Positions 48,093-58,453 of a stretch of 64,000 nucleotides of DNA are shown piece after piece. Each line of letters opens with the position of its first letter. The first letter of the stretch is position 1. The stretch comes from Blasia pusilla (Eukaryota > Marchantiophyta > Marchantiopsida > Blasiales): assembly GCA_050084515.1 (NCBI GenBank), contig CM114271.1:57102001-57166000 (forward strand), in the 5' to 3' direction. Below the pieces are notes generated by a model, which made no database searches, was not told where the DNA came from, and saw nothing but the letters and a program-made list of their open reading frames with translations. A program made the translations under genes and the position numbers.

Positions 48093-49550
48093 ATGAATAA
48101 GAGAGACGCTAAAATCAAGAGGGAGAAACTGTACAGGTTGCGACAATTCCACTCGGAGAGGTGGTTGTCTATGCGACGGAGTCCTCATATCCCGATACTA
48201 GGGAAGAAGCCATCACTGGTGGCTTTGATGGAGTGTAATTTGGTGAATTCCTTGCATATTCGGGATTGGGATGGCCTCTTAGACAGGAAAAAATACCGTG
48301 AGTGCTTGGTGAGAGTTCACGATTGCCAAAATAGTAACTCCATGATGGAGCATGTAGTATATGGTTGCTTGGCAGCCATAGGTAGAGCAAGTCAACAAGG
48401 TTCTAAGGACTTGATAGGGAGGGGTAAGGGTTACTTCACACATCTAGAGATGGTTAAGAAGTTGTGGGGAGTAGTTCAAAAAGGCGATGTTGTGTCTCTA
48501 CAGGAGTTACTTGCCGAGTTTCTTGTCGAAAGAGAGGCACAAGTCAAGCAGAGTGTTGCGTGGATAGCAGGCAAGAAACAAAATCTAATGGGTTGGCTTG
48601 AGCGAGATCAAGCCAAGTACTCTGATTTTATGGCCATGCAACAATATGAGGAATGGTTGGCCACGAGAGATTCCAAAAAAGCAAAAGATATTTGTGAGGA
48701 GAGAGCTAGTGCATATGTTCCAAGTCAAAGGAAACATGACAAAGACACCTGGTGTAAGAAGGGAAAACAAGGCTCGAAAGTGAGAGCGAAGGATAAGGGT
48801 AGAGACTTACATAAGTCTTCGGCTCCACCCTTGGAGCCCATTCCACCAGGTGGGGAGGCTCCAAGGGTGGATCCCACTCCACCCCCAAGAGAGAGTCAAT
48901 TGGTGGAACCCATTCCACCAAGTGGGGAGTCCCTCAATGCGGATGCCACTCCGCCTCCGGGACTTCAGCCTAATGCGGAACTCATTCCACCAGAGGGGGG
49001 AGCCGAAAGTGTGTATGCACAATGTCGAGGTGATACGCCTGTGGAACCCATTCCACACACTCCATGTGGTGAGCATGGGGCAGCCATCCATCATGAAGGG
49101 GTTAGAGACGATCCACATTTGGTCAAGACAATCGTCTTTGCATTTTGCACCCCTATTCATGAAGACATGCAGATTCCTTTTGCAAATCCGATGGCATTGG
49201 AGGATCATGAAGATGTTGATGATGACACCCTTATGAAGAAAAAACCATCCTCTAGAGAATTGAGAGCTTTGAAGAAAAAGTTGGGCAAGACATTGTTGAA
49301 TGATATCAATGACAACATTAGTAGTGAGGCACATAAACTTGGCACTCACTCACAAGTGACCAAGGCCAAGAACGTGAAGTCCACACGAACAGGTTTGACA
49401 CCTACTGTTGAGGAGTGTAGGGAATTAGGAAAGTTTAAGTTTGAAGTCCTCCAACAAATGATGGCAACTCCCCCAACCAGGAAGGCTAAACGGAAGAACA
49501 AGTACGGCCAGCTCAACCTAGGAGTGGAAAAGAAGAATAAAACGGTATGA
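48093..49550 (+). CDS. Unrecognised 485-residue protein with proline-rich repeats
   Basis: A single open frame. I take the ATG at 48093; the frame also extends 15 nt upstream to a GTG. Residues 1-230 are Lys/Arg-, Glu- and Trp-rich and mostly helical-looking (SERWLSMRRSPHIPILGKK, then KGDVVSLQELLAEFLVEREA). Residues 247 to about 306 hold three imperfect repeats of about 24 residues built on EPIPPxGE....DxTPPP. An acidic stretch (DHEDVDDDTL) and a basic C-terminus (KAKRKNKYG) that could be a nuclear signal follow. I recognise no family. The undamaged length and amino-acid composition argue that it is real. It could be the 5' part of, or a companion to, the SWIM gene downstream on the same strand. 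Confidence 0.55.
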   Translation: MNKRDAKIKREKLYRLRQFHSERWLSMRRSPHIPILGKKPSLVALMECNLVNSLHIRDWDGLLDRKKYRECLVRVHDCQNSNSMMEHVVYGCLAAIGRASQQGSKDLIGRGKGYFTHLEMVKKLWGVVQKGDVVSLQELLAEFLVEREAQVKQSVAWIAGKKQNLMGWLERDQAKYSDFMAMQQYEEWLATRDSKKAKDICEERASAYVPSQRKHDKDTWCKKGKQGSKVRAKDKGRDLHKSSAPPLEPIPPGGEAPRVDPTPPPRESQLVEPIPPSGESLNADATPPPGLQPNAELIPPEGGAESVYAQCRGDTPVEPIPHTPCGEHGAAIHHEGVRDDPHLVKTIVFAFCTPIHEDMQIPFANPMALEDHEDVDDDTLMKKKPSSRELRALKKKLGKTLLNDINDNISSEAHKLGTHSQVTKAKNVKSTRTGLTPTVEECRELGKFKFEVLQQMMATPPTRKAKRKNKYGQLNLGVEKKNKTV

Positions 49551-50280
49551 ATGTATGTATGAGTATGCACTCTCTATGTGATTTTGTGATGATGGCAAGA
49601 GTCCTTGTTCTCTACCTTCAATTTTGCTCTCTTCTTTTACTTTCATAATAGTTTAGCATGGATAGTAATGATATTCCTATCTCTGATTTTTTCTGGTTTT
49701 GTCATTGCAGATAGCGTAGATGGAGATGTTCCCATATTGGATATGGGAAGCTAGATTCCAGAGTCATCGCCCTGTGATTTTTCAGATATTTCTCTCATGA
49801 CAGAAGTATACCCTCGTTAGTTTTTGTCATTAGCGCTGTATTTTTTGTACTTCTCAGACCTTACCTCAAAGTAATTTTGTACAGAGGCTCTTAGAGCATC
49901 TACTAGAGGTATACAATTGGTTCTTCACTTATACTTAAGTGACAGGACCCATAGTAGTAGAGCTAGAAGAGGTTTAGACAAGTGGGACATGCTACCACTT
50001 GGAATACCAACACCTTGTACAGAAAGTATTTGATTTTGAATTCAAAGTGGTGGGAGTTCATAAATTTCCATGATTCTTTTTCCTACACTGCGTACAATTT
50101 GGGCAGCAAGTTCGTGAGGTTTGAGAGCAATGTAGCACGCACGTTGGAGGGCAATCCAAATGAGTATAGTTATTCTACAAAATTCTTGTACCTTCCCATG
50201 CTTAGGAGGAAATCATCAAAACTTGGCATAGTATACTTAGCAAACATAATAATAGTAGCAAAGCATTCCATACATCACAG

Positions 50281-50401
50281 AAACCATTCGAGTTCTTAGA
50301 GAAGCCATTCCACACAACAGACAAGCCATTCCATGTCAAAGGAAAGCCATTCCATGTCAATGCAAAGCCATTCCGTATGTCAGTGAAGCCATGCCACTGG
50401 T
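50281..50401 (+). repeat. 21-bp tandem repeat, six units (codon-periodic)
   Basis: CCATTCC recurs every 21 bp, with the first base of the (G/A)CC at 50282, 50303, 50324, 50345, 50366 and 50387. Because 21 is seven codons, one frame repeats a Lys-Pro-Phe-His heptad four times and then stops. The CCATTCCA word also appears in the 485-residue ORF's repeats and at several points to 54130. Confidence 0.85.
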
Positions 50402-50699
50402 AATGGATAGGGGTAGGATCTTTTTGAAAGCATGAATGCAGAATGGGAACCTAATGCAGACTTCTTCATTCACCTCAAAACCAAATGCATGCCTTTTGTT
50501 AAACCATGTCCAACCAGATTAGTAGAGGTTTGAATAGCACTTTTGACACGTGTTCTTTCTGTCTTATTAACATATAGGGAAACATTGATCACAGAATTGG
50601 CCTCCCCGAAATGGCCACATGTGATATGCTTGCAAGTGGTAGCTCTTTAATAAGGAGGATATTATCCATGAAAAAGATTTCACGCCCAACGAGCTTTCT

Positions 50700-50930
50700 G
50701 GGATGATTCAAACATACATACCTTGGGAAAGATAACATGATTCCTGGCGATGGAAGGACAACATTTTATCAAGATTGGGCAACCAACGAGCTTTACTATT
50801 GTGGGATGATGATCATGTAGCATACATACCTTGGGAAAGATAACATGATTTTATTCTTGGCAAGGGGCATGGCGATGGAAGGAACCCAACAACATTTTGG
50901 AAAGGAATGTCAAGATTGGGCAAGTGCTGC
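50700..50930 (+). repeat. Partial direct duplication of about 90-110 bp
   Basis: CATACATACCTTGGGAAAGATAACATGATT, CATGGCGATGGAAGGA or CCTGGCGATGGAAGGA, an AACAACATTTT block and TCAAGATTGGGCAA occur twice, at about 50715-50790 and 50820-50925. Confidence 0.75.
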
Positions 50931-50985
50931 TCTAGAGACATGGATGGAAGGGGTCCATTGCTGGTTTTTTATGATCACCACTCAT

Positions 50986-51327
50986 GGATACTCGTGGCCT
51001 AGGTTCTCACATCTAGTGCAAAGGAAGTGTATTTGGGAAAGTGGTTGAAAGCTATCTTGGATAAATGTAGAGTCATCCAACCAAATTGGGAACCAAATGC
51101 GATCATTGTTGACGATAACGCTTTGGACATGGCAATGAGCATGGATGATTTGGAGGAGTACAAAGCACATTTGCATTTGGTGGTACTTGCTCTTACTTAT
51201 TTTGTTAATGAAGTAAGTCTTCTTATTAGTGAGAAGAAATTCCTAAACATGGTATTCATTAATGACAATTAGCATGATGGGTTGGATACTCGTGGCCTAG
51301 GTTCTCACATCTAGTGCAAAGGAAGTG
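50986..51327 (+). repeat. 44-bp direct repeat pair
   Basis: 50986-51029 and 51284-51327 are identical or nearly so (starting GGATACTCGTGGCCTAGG). The second copy sits in the intron after the transposase-like exon; the first includes the start of that exon. Confidence 0.85.
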
Positions 51328-52743
51328 ATTTGGATAGGACAATCTCCTCACATTTTTTCTCATTGTCTAGGAAACCATTCCACCGTTGCAAAAATCATTT
51401 CCACCAACAAACATCAATATTTGTCTATAGTAGGAGTGCTATAAGCAGCATTAGGTATGCATATGAATTTGTATTCATGATTTTTCCAACATATAGGAGA
51501 CCAATCCTCCTCAGGAAGGGAAACCATTCCACCTTCGTAGAAACGATTCCATCTTATCATAATGCAGAGTAAATGATTGGAACCCTTTTAACAGGTCAAT
51601 ATTTCCAACAGCACACATCATTCTGTGTCTATGGCATGTACGGCATGACTCATTAAAGCAATTGAAGAAAAAGGTGTATAGTCATGGCATGAGACCTGAA
51701 ATGTCGCGAAGGTTAGGAGACATCATGTATGTGAATCGTTGTGGCACATACACACGACAAGTCATTTTGAATGACGCAAAGAGGGACCTGCAAAAATTCT
51801 ATGAAGACTATCAAGTGGAGTCAGAGTTTGTAAAGTACATACAAAAATATTAGGAACCCAAGATTGGTAAGTATCATTTTTGTTTCTTAAGTTTGAGTTT
51901 GGTTGTTGTATTCAATTATGCATTCAAATTTTAATTAACATTTCCTCGTTGGTGCAAGGACTTCAGCGAAGTGGGTAAAAGCAGCAAGGGACTATCCTCA
52001 TGCAAATCAAGACACGAATGCGGCAATTGAGAACTATCATGGAAGCATGAAGGCTATCCTACATGATGAACACAAAACATTATCACAGAGAAGAGGGGAC
52101 TACCTAGTTTGGAAACTCACCAATGACATTGAGGCATGGTATTTCCACATCCACTTGTTGAAAAGGAGAGGATTTGTGACAAATGCGACACATGAAAAAT
52201 ACGTAAACAACGTTGTTTTGAAAGGGAAAGAAATTTTTGGTAGGGATGTAGAGATCATACGCACCAGGGGGGAGGTGAGTATGGCAAGAGTAAGGAGTCA
52301 GACATTGGAGAATAAATGGTATGAAGTCTACAACTACCATACACAGTGGGGCCATTGTGACTGTCCATGGTCTCTAAAGGGGAACATTTGCAAGCATATT
52401 GTAAGGGCCTCTTACATTCTTGTATTCTCATTCTTTTCAGAGTGAATTGAACATATTACTTTACATATGTAATGAAAATGGTATTATATTATACTGATTT
52501 TTTTTAAAATATGCCATACAGATTGCTGCCTTATTGAAGGAAAATCACAATGAAGCAGATTTGGCGAAGATTCTGGGAAGAAGGTTAGGAACAAGACAGG
52601 GTAGGATGGCTCATCTCAAGCTCATAACACAACAATCAAATGAGAAATTGGAGAATGATCCATACAAACCTGATATATTTGACATGCATGCAAATGGAGG
52701 TAATAACAATAGTGAACATTGGGTGATGTATACTTGGTGGATT

Positions 52744-52973
52744 AGGTCATGTCTACTTCTGGGACCAGGTTATGTAAACTTCAGGGATCAAGGCATGTCT
52801 ACTTCTAGGACCAGGTCATGTATACGTCAAGGATCAGGTCATTTTTACTTCTAGGACTTGGTCATGTATACTTCAAGGATCAGGTCATGTATACTTCTAG
52901 GACCAGGTCATGTATACTTCAAGGATCATGTCATGTATACTTCTACAAGCAGGTTATGAATACTTCCAAGATC
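52744..52973 (+). repeat. 23-bp minisatellite, 10 units in alternating dimers
   Basis: Ten units of AGGTCATGTATACTTC + TAGGACC or AAGGATC. The two endings alternate almost perfectly (TAGGACC-type, AAGGATC-type), so the true period is 46 bp. It interrupts the region just past the SWIM gene's fourth exon. Confidence 0.9.
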
Positions 52974-53390
52974 ATAAAAATGTTCATATTTCAACATGGC
53001 ATTTGATATGAGTGGTGGCTACTGCTAAACTAATTGTTTTCCATCTTTGGTGTTGGCATCATAGACACCATTCCACCAGGATGTTGATTATCATCGAACT
53101 GTGCAAACCTTGTAACAAACTCCAGTATTGAAGAAATTGACAACTTGTTCTCAGGCATACGACTTTCCTATGTTGATAATGCTCGCCTTCTTACTGTAAC
53201 TGCAAGGGCTCTCAAGGAGCTGAGCGGAAGAAATCGAGTCTGCAAAAATAGCAGCTAAAAATGGGCTGACACCTCAACCAGGTAATCCATTCTCCAATTT
53301 TCAAGATGGATTCCTGAACAATGATTCCATTACACGAGTTCAATCAAACATTGAATGTTGGTCCCGACGTAGAAGAAGATCTGCATGATC

Positions 53391-55629
53391 CATGACAAAC
53401 CAGAATGATAGGCAAAACCCAAACAACTCATTCACGAACCTACCTTTATTCCCTAGAACAAGTCCAGAAAGAAAAAGTTGGGCCCACAAGCCCAACTTGA
53501 TAGAGAAGCAGCCATTGCCTCATCAGCATGTAAAAACAGGTAGTGAAAGTGAAGCAGGCACCAAGAATTTTGAAAATCACATGACTTCCTATTCTTTTAG
53601 AAAGTAATGGATGAAATTTTGTCGCAGAATTTTCATGTACATTTTGGAGTTGGGACATAAAGGAGCTCGAGAATCGTATTTATTATATTATTTTTTGTAT
53701 TTTGTTCAATATGAAGTATGACTTCTTCTGAATTGTTGACATTGACGTGCATGTGATGGACACCATTCCACGGTACACTAGAATGTTCAATATATATGTT
53801 TATGTTCCTTGCATATTTCTGAAGTTATCCATAATAAAATTTCTTATGTGTGAGAACCACATGTGATCTTAACCCAGGATACGATTCTTAGGTTACCATT
53901 GTATGTGAATGTCATCCTCCATTCAGAACTATCTCACGGAACTTCATCATTTTCTGTTCCTTCCTTTGGGGATTTTAAGCTACTCTAGAACCACATGTTT
54001 TGTGTGGTGAACACAATGCCAAAAATCCTGAAAATCGTTCAAAACAATGCATATGGCATGGATTTGAATCCCGAATTACCTTTCGGTAGTGGGCAATACT
54101 CCACTTCCCGAGGACACCATTCCACTTGATCTTTGAGGGATTACAGCAGGGATTCCATATGCAATGAAATTGATTCTCATGTTACCGATACAAAAAGAAA
54201 ATGATCCAGCCACACTGATACAAGTGCAACAACATTTCTAGTTATGAATGTTCAATAATAAATGGTGGGAACTTGTAAAGATAATAAGGTTTTCCAGGCC
54301 ATGGAGCCAACTGCTGATGCTTCATCAATGCTATGGACCAATAGGAGCAGAGTAGAGTAGCAACGTTAACAGGAACCATAGGTTGTGGAAAGGACTCTAT
54401 CCAGAATAAGGAATATGGAATGGTTGCTGTAGGATTAATGCGTAACGCATTCCGCTTGAATGTGAGGCAAACACAAATCCTGGACAAAAGACGAGGATGC
54501 AAATAGAAGCGGATAGTAGGCGCACCGCGGCGTTGGCAAATCTATACCGAAAAACTCAGTGTGGGGGATTGTGGGCGTTTCCAACTCCACATACACTAAT
54601 TTTCGTTCTTGCTGGACGGTGTGATGCATATGAAGAACTTGTAGAAATAAAGGGCCCGTAGATGCAAGGAAGAAACATGGTCAGTACAGATTCTTCCATC
54701 AGAAGCTAATATTCATTATTGTTGAACAATACGGTATGAAGCATGAAAAACGCTCCTGAAGAAGAGGCGTTTAAGCCATAATTTTTGCCCATGTCTGGGG
54801 CCTCAAATTTGGCGTATGGGGAGGGGATGATACTCTCCATCCGCAGCGGGAGAGTGAGGTCCGTCGACGCGATGGCGATTCAATTTGGAATTGATTGAGC
54901 TCATCGACATCTGCAATGGAGATAATGGAAAGGGAGTGCCAGCGTGGGCCATTGCAATCGCTTTTGATTCAAACAAACGACGCGAATCGCCTCCGTGTGG
55001 GATTCGGAGCTGCAATGCAAATCCGCTGCAAGCAAGGGTGCGGAAACACATCAAAACATCGGCATCCGCACAAAGGTGCACATCAAGGCAAAACATCCTA
55101 TCCGTCCAAAGGTGCGGAAACACGCCAAAACAAAAACATCTGAGCAGAATCATAACTACATCACTTGAGCAAACATGGACAGCAGCGGAGCCCCAATGGA
55201 GCAGCGTTGTATGATGGAGAGCAACCAGAAACGAGCAGCGACAAGACGACCGGAGCACATAGTGGCGGGGTGGCCTGAAAATCAGAAACGAGGTCGCCAC
55301 AAAATGCCCTATCCCCGGACTTTTTAAACCTTTCAAATTTGAATTTTGGCACACATGATGATGATGATGGAGGCCCAGGCATGATCCAAGAGCACCCATG
55401 ATGGATGCATGTTGTAGTCATGACCATGGTAAATGACGGAGCTGTGTTCGCTTGGGGATCCCGTCCGGATATCGGAGGCCGAAGGCAAGCGCTTACATTT
55501 TCCGTGTAGCCTAAACCCACTTAAGCTAACCCATTTACCGTTTAAGCTAACCCAACTTTAACCCGTTGTAGGGCGAAGGGGCTTGCTTTCAATGCCACAG
55601 GCTTTGGCTCTAACGCCCAGCGTTGGGGT
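53391..55629. other. Intergenic region
   Basis: Isolated CCATTCCAC words near 53763 and 54114. 54803-55399 (-) is open for 198 codons with a His run but no domain. No supportable gene. Confidence 0.3.
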
Positions 55630-55845
55630 CAGGGTCCGGGTACATTTCTGGTCTCTACAAACCCGAGCGGCAATTTTCAAAGTTTTCTTCATTCCAGCCG
55701 GCTAAACATATACGAATACGAAGGACACCTTCCCTGAGCCCTCGGTTTTTGGCCAGTAACTGACGACCTGATTCGTCAATTCTCAAATTCTACCGGCCAG
55801 CTCAACACGTAACGCCGGTTCTCCCCGGACGTTGGTTGGGGTATG
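55630..55845 (-). repeat. CCGGTT-rich dispersed repeat, copy 3 (inverted)
   Basis: On the minus strand it matches 31475-31266 over about 200 bp: GTCCGGGGAGAACCGG, GTTACGTGTTGA, GGCCAAAAACCG, TTCGTATTCGTAT. It lies about 2.6 kb beyond the 3' end of the oxidase gene. Confidence 0.7.
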
Positions 55846-57807
55846 GTGGATACTCGAAATTCGTTAAACTTCTGGAAGGTTTCCTATGGAATGGTCAACA
55901 TGTCCGTGATCTGGTACTGACGATGATTATGCCATCACTATGGCACTCACCTCTCACCCTACACACTAGTCCCTAACAAGGAGACAGATCACGAGGAGTT
56001 TAAGCATCCATTTCTCTTTGGTTTAAGTCTTTTATAAGCAAAGCCAAAGTTGGACATCATGAACTAGTACGCGGCCCTGCCCGCATTAGGATTTTGAGTT
56101 TTATAGAGAAGTTCGGAGAAGTACAATGTACGATTTTGAGTATTTTGAAGGAGTTCGGAGAAGTATACATTGGAGTAACACTCCAGTTGGAATAACCGTC
56201 TAAGATTAATGAAATAACACCAGCCCATTAACTATTCTGTATTAGCGAGAGAAATAACACTAGCATGTATTAATGAGTTAATTCTCTCACTAACGCTGAT
56301 GATACTAACATCCGTTGAAAATTCATATCCGAGATCAAGAACTTGCATTGGAGTCTACTATTGTAGGGCTCGTAATAACGAAAGTACATGGATAACGAAT
56401 GTCCCGAAGTTAGAATATTATAACTTGCATGGGAGTCTGCTATTGTAGGGCCCTCATAACATAAGTCCCAAACTTAGAATATCATGAAACCGGGTTTTAA
56501 TAGAATGAGTAACCCGTAAGAGTTATTATATTATTTTTATTACTTAAGGAATGAATCGTTGAAAAGTAAAACCCAATAAGTAAGAGCAAAGAAATTTCTG
56601 TTTTCAAATTTTAAGGCGTTTGGCATTCATTTTCATGACCAAATATTCCAATTTTGGGTTGAAAATAATACAAAATATGCAATTGCATTTTAAAATGCAT
56701 AGCTCGTGGAGTGGATGCTTTTTGTGGTGGGGTTTGGGTTGAAGTAGACTTCTATGTTGTTCACATTGGGAAGATCCGAAAATGATTCAAAACATGTGGC
56801 TTGAAAAACTGATTGGTAATCCTCTTTAATTAATGGAATGGTCATTTGACGAGTGTGGCTATTAACAAACGTGTTGTATTTTTCTTGAGCAATATTTGAA
56901 CAAGGTTTGATTTCCTCTTTCTAGATCCATTCTTATTTTTTAATTAAATTATAGGAATCTTCTTGCAAGATTCTATATTGAATCAAATTTTGTGGGAACT
57001 TTGTATAATAAAATTATAATGTTCATGTATATACTTTCACGTATGATTTTTCTATTGATAATGATATTTCGCCAGAAATAAAATAGATACATTGGTGCTT
57101 GTACAAGGAGTATTACTAGTAATATAATTCACATTCTAAAGTTCCATGAAGAAGTAAATCTATCCTAGAAATACTTTCAAAACTTGGGAAAATGTCACAA
57201 AATCTTGGTTAATAGCATAACTTATACTCTTGTGAATCAATATACCAACATATGAGGCTTGAGGGTTGGGTATGGGTATCTTGAGATTCATTGAAAAGAA
57301 AAAATTCTAAAAGTTGGTAACTCATGAACTCACACTTATTAAAAAACAGAAATTCTCCCCCAAATTCTTTTGGAGGACCAACCTTAGAAAAGTACTCATT
57401 GACAACATTCCCCATGAAAACCCCATACAATTCTCTCAAGTACCGAATCAAGATGAAAATCCTCTCATCTCAACATAAAACCATACACAAGAGCGGAAGC
57501 TCTACAAATAAGTTTGATAAGGATGGAAGGAGGGACGTATGAACAAGTTGGGCGGACTTTCGGAGTGGATAGAAGAAGGTGGAAGGAAGTTTGGATACGT
57601 GATGGAATCGGGATGAACGTGCTCATGGAAGTTTGGATAAAGTGTGATACGGATATGAGCACGATGGATCTACGCGGAGATGGAAGTTCGGAGTGACAAG
57701 ATGAAAACATCGAGTATACAATTTAACCTATATCCCAATTTGACACGATGGGATTGGAATCGACACCATTCTCATAGAATGCTTTTTGTAAAAAGCGTTG
57801 GTGCACA
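55846..57807. other. AT-rich intergenic region
   Basis: No gene seen. A block with AACTTGCAT(G/T)GGAGTCT(G/A)CTATTGTAGGGC is duplicated near 56340-56370 and 56422-56452. Otherwise only short, stop-bounded frames. Confidence 0.3.
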
Positions 57808-58020
57808 ACTTAGCTTCTTTTTCGTGTAGCCAATGGCAGAAAAGTTGAGAGAACTTTAGTGCTCCTGGATATGGCTTCTCTTCGTTTAGCCAATGGCAAA
57901 AAACTTCCGTACTCTTTGTGAATATAGCTTCTTTTTCGTGCACCCATTGGCAGAAAACTTTACGACTCTTTCTGAATATAGCTCCTCTTCGTGTACCCTA
58001 ATGGTAGAAAACATCGAAGC
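57808..58020. repeat. Four imperfect tandem repeats of about 52-62 bp
   Basis: (T/G)AGCT(T/C)CT..TTCGTGTA.CC(A/T)AATGGCAGAAAA-type units start near 57811, 57872, 57925 and 57979. Confidence 0.75.
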
Positions 58021-58453
58021 GGATTCATGGTCCAACGCAGACCTTCAAGATCGGATGATTCGATCACCCTCTCGTGGAATCTGAGAGGAGTGTGCAGTAG
58101 CCAGCGGCTTTTGGGACCCATTTGCATCCCCCGATGAAAGGTTACCACCGTTGGATTTCGAGTACTGGCTAGAATCTGAAACATATTTCAGGCGCATGTA
58201 TGTGGAACTAAACGCTGAAACATGCTATCAGCTCGTTCTAGGACTAGGATCTCGCACATATTGTTGGCTTATTTATGAACAGGTTCTCAAACATGTCATC
58301 AGCTCGTTTGTGAAACTGGCAGTTGTTGATGGTCGATCCATTCATTCATTCATCGGATCGAATCGGCCGATCCGGTCACGAAAATAACGAAACTGAATGT
58401 CGTGAGAGCCAACCGATCGATTCATGGAGTCAGGCGATCGATCCGGTCAATCG

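Larger units (their letters stand above)
50845..53390 (+). pseudogene. MULE-transposase-derived SWIM zinc-finger gene, multi-exon, probably broken
   Basis: The clearest exons follow. About 51003-51212 has WLKAILDKC ... W-E-P-N-A-I-I-V-D-D-N-A-L, a MULE transposase-like core, before a GTAAGT donor. 51612-51866 has LCLWHVRHDSLKQLKKKV and RPEMSRRLGDIMYV. 51967-52400 has WVKAARDYPHANQDTNAAIE and then the SWIM finger CDCPWSLKGNICKHI (C-x-C-x9-C-x-H), before GTAAGG. 52523 to about 52710 reads on from KHI. About 53110-53250 looks like a last exon. A TAG at 51851-51853 interrupts exon 2 where Trp is expected, and the upstream catalytic part is scrambled by duplications. Domesticated MULE-SWIM proteins occur widely in land plants, probably as DNA-binding regulators. 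The stop argues for a relic, but an error or recoding cannot be excluded. Confidence 0.65.

Noticed and set aside
50281-50401. Heptad repeat as a coding region of a gene
   Set aside because: Although codon-periodic, the frame is short, ends at a stop and has no flanking coding sequence, so it is listed as a DNA repeat.
54803-55399. 198-codon minus-strand ORF with a His run
   Set aside because: No recognisable domain, odd Cys/His composition, and overlapping plus-strand ORFs of similar quality. Not supportable as a gene.
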